From positions 1,922,001 through 1,986,000 of the forward strand of contig NZ_CP059059.1 in NCBI RefSeq assembly GCF_014217855.1: 64,000 nucleotides of DNA. The letters run 5' to 3'. Shown piece after piece: positions 62,826-64,000 of this stretch (position 1 is its first letter; every line of letters starts with the position of its first letter). The notes below the pieces were generated by a model. That model was given only the letters and a program-made list of their open reading frames with translations. It did not search any database and had not been told where the DNA came from. The translations under genes were made by a program, and so were the position numbers. Source of the stretch: Synechococcus sp. HK01-R (GTDB taxonomy: Bacteria > Cyanobacteriota > Cyanobacteriia > PCC-6307 > Cyanobiaceae).

Positions 62826-64000
62826 GGAAGCGGCTGTTGAACGTTGCTCCCCGGTCGGGCCCCTGGGAAGAGCGTTCAAACGCGATCCAACGGAACTCCC
62901 CCAACCCAGCAGGATCCACCAGTCTGAGCAGGGCTTCTCGACGCTGCAGAGCCTGGGCAAGTAGCGATGAGGGCATGTGCTGAAGAGCCTGGAGCCGTTG
63001 CGCTAACCCCAGAGAGAGCAAGGCCTCGCCCTGTCGGCAAGCCCCATGACTGAGCCATCCCTCCTCCTCCGCCATGGCGATCAGGGGCTCAAGGCAGAGG
63101 TGCGCTGTCAGATCACTCTGCCCCGCATCACGCAACAACTCCTGATGACACTGCTGCTGGCCATAGGCCAGCAAGGTTCCATCCCGGCGTGAAGGGCTGT
63201 AATAACGCTTCGCTTCCAGTGCGTAATCCACCACCAACAAGACCCCTGACTCCAGTGCCGTGGCCACCTGATGCAACCAAGGCCTTACCCCTGGATGCCA
63301 TTCACTACACCAGCCCTCGGAGGTTCCATCTGGAGGAATCTGCAGGCCACAACGTGATGTCGCCCACGCCAAGTCATCGACAAGTTGCTGATCGAGCGGG
63401 AGTGAAACCCAGGCAATCTCAGGCTCCAGGTTCATGGTCTGAGGTGATGACCGCTCAGGGAGCAAAACCACCCCAAGCTTCTTCAGCGTTCCTTGTTCAA
63501 AAACCAAGCGCTCAACGGCGAACGCATCGAGCAGTTCGTGGGCAATCACGACCCCGACCACCGGTGATGCCATCAGATCCTCAAGTCGGCTCCAACGCAC
63601 AGGGATGGCATCAGTCACAGCAGCAAGGCGTTCCCGCTGTCGTTGCTGCATGCCGGGATTGCTCTCCACGAGAACAAACTCGAGCTGATCACGACACTCA
63701 GGACAATGCTCCAGAAGAAATGAAAGAAGGTCATGGGCAAGGTGGCCCTCCCCTGGTCCCATCTCCACAAGGCTGAGCCGATTGGAAGGGTGATGGCCCC
63801 TCAGTTGCTCAAGCCAATCCAGCACCTGAAGGCCCAGTAACTCTGCAAAGTCGGATCCAAGAGAGGGGGAGGTCGCAAAGTCCCCATGAGGACCAATCCT
63901 TAGAGCACCGCTGCCATAGGCGCCATGCACAGGGTGGTGCAGGGCGAGGTCCATAAAACGGCAAAAACTGATGCAGCCGCCCTCTTGTGCAATCGCCCGG
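62803..64000 (-). CDS. MidA/NDUFAF7-type SAM methyltransferase (5' end beyond window)
   Basis: Protein of the DUF185/COG1565 family; the mitochondrial relative NDUFAF7 methylates an arginine of complex I. The product, at least 398 residues here, has [19 protein letters not shown] (SAM loop), [29 protein letters not shown] and [30 protein letters not shown]. The frame continues through an ATG at 63954 to the right edge with sequence ([14 protein letters not shown]) that resembles the family N terminus, so the true start lies outside. A complex I (NDH-1) link is inferred. Confidence 0.85.
   Translation of the reverse strand, partial: RAIAQEGGCISFCRFMDLALHHPVHGAYGSGALRIGPHGDFATSPSLGSDFAELLGLQVLDWLEQLRGHHPSNRLSLVEMGPGEGHLAHDLLSFLLEHCPECRDQLEFVLVESNPGMQQRQRERLAAVTDAIPVRWSRLEDLMASPVVGVVIAHELLDAFAVERLVFEQGTLKKLGVVLLPERSSPQTMNLEPEIAWVSLPLDQQLVDDLAWATSRCGLQIPPDGTSEGWCSEWHPGVRPWLHQVATALESGVLLVVDYALEAKRYYSPSRRDGTLLAYGQQQCHQELLRDAGQSDLTAHLCLEPLIAMAEEEGWLSHGACRQGEALLSLGLAQRLQALQHMPSSLLAQALQRREALLRLVDPAGLGEFRWIAFERSSQGPDRGATFNSRFLREPLPQ
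62806..62835. repeat. 14-bp direct repeat at the aroB / methyltransferase overlap
   Basis: CTGAGGAAGCGGCT occurs at 62806-62819 and again at 62822-62835 with period 16, across the two convergent stop codons. Confidence 0.85.

Noticed and set aside
1-64000. CRISPR arrays, IS elements, prophage or integrase genes
   Set aside because: No regularly spaced repeats with spacers, transposase motifs or att-like structures were seen; the only tandem repeat is the 17-bp one at 58.6 kb.

Overview
The window reads as chromosome of a marine picocyanobacterium, most likely Synechococcus. The evidence is gene content: psaK, petN, psb29/thf1, cyanobacterial Hfq, several proteins known only from cyanobacteria (DUF4330, DUF1995, DUF3110, DUF2499, DUF3593, DUF1257/Ycf35-like), and a glucosylglycerol osmolyte pathway. 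Genes are packed tightly on both strands, with many overlaps of a few bases. No transposase, integrase, phage gene, CRISPR array or rRNA was seen.

Layout. 0-5.1 kb: end of an unidentified coiled-coil gene, then a leftward run of dacB, DUF4330, DUF1995, a cysteine desulfurase and dapF. dapF carries an unusual cysteine-bearing tail. 5.1-13.5 kb: hfq and leuS rightward, pgi leftward, then cell-envelope genes (a lysozyme-like protein, an amidase) and an M61 peptidase. 13.5-22.8 kb: purN, argC, ribBA, a cyclophilin, mtnP, murQ, DUF3110 and a dnaJ-dnaK pair. 22.9-25.7 kb: pstC-pstA-pstB, closed by a double terminator shared with a tRNA-Ser(GGA) gene. 25.9-30.9 kb: two ferredoxins, an inositol-monophosphatase-like enzyme, hisZ, htpG and rpmB.

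31-42.3 kb is the most distinctive part. It is visibly richer in A+T than its flanks and runs almost entirely rightward. It holds a peroxiredoxin, glucosylglycerol-phosphate synthase (ggpS), its four-gene ABC uptake system (ggtB-ggtC-ggtD-ggtA), a large membrane protein with nucleotide-binding RCK-like domains on both sides of its membrane part, a possible 56-residue membrane peptide, a CorA-type Mg channel, a SphX/PstS-like phosphate-binding protein and a CHAD protein. Together they suggest an island for osmolyte, ion and phosphate/polyphosphate balance.

42.3-52.3 kb: a pyruvyl-transferase gene, DUF2499-DUF3593-psaK, then dxs, ilvA, scpB, yggT, a MazG-like gene, pyk and a MacB-like ABC permease. 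52.3-58.6 kb groups thylakoid proteostasis genes: ftsH, clpP, thf1 and clpS, with petN and an uncharacterised petN-linked membrane protein. 58.6-64 kb: a 17-bp tandem repeat, DUF2103, a structured region that fits 6S RNA beside purK, an orphan sugar-type permease, aroB, and a MidA-type methyltransferase that runs off the right edge.
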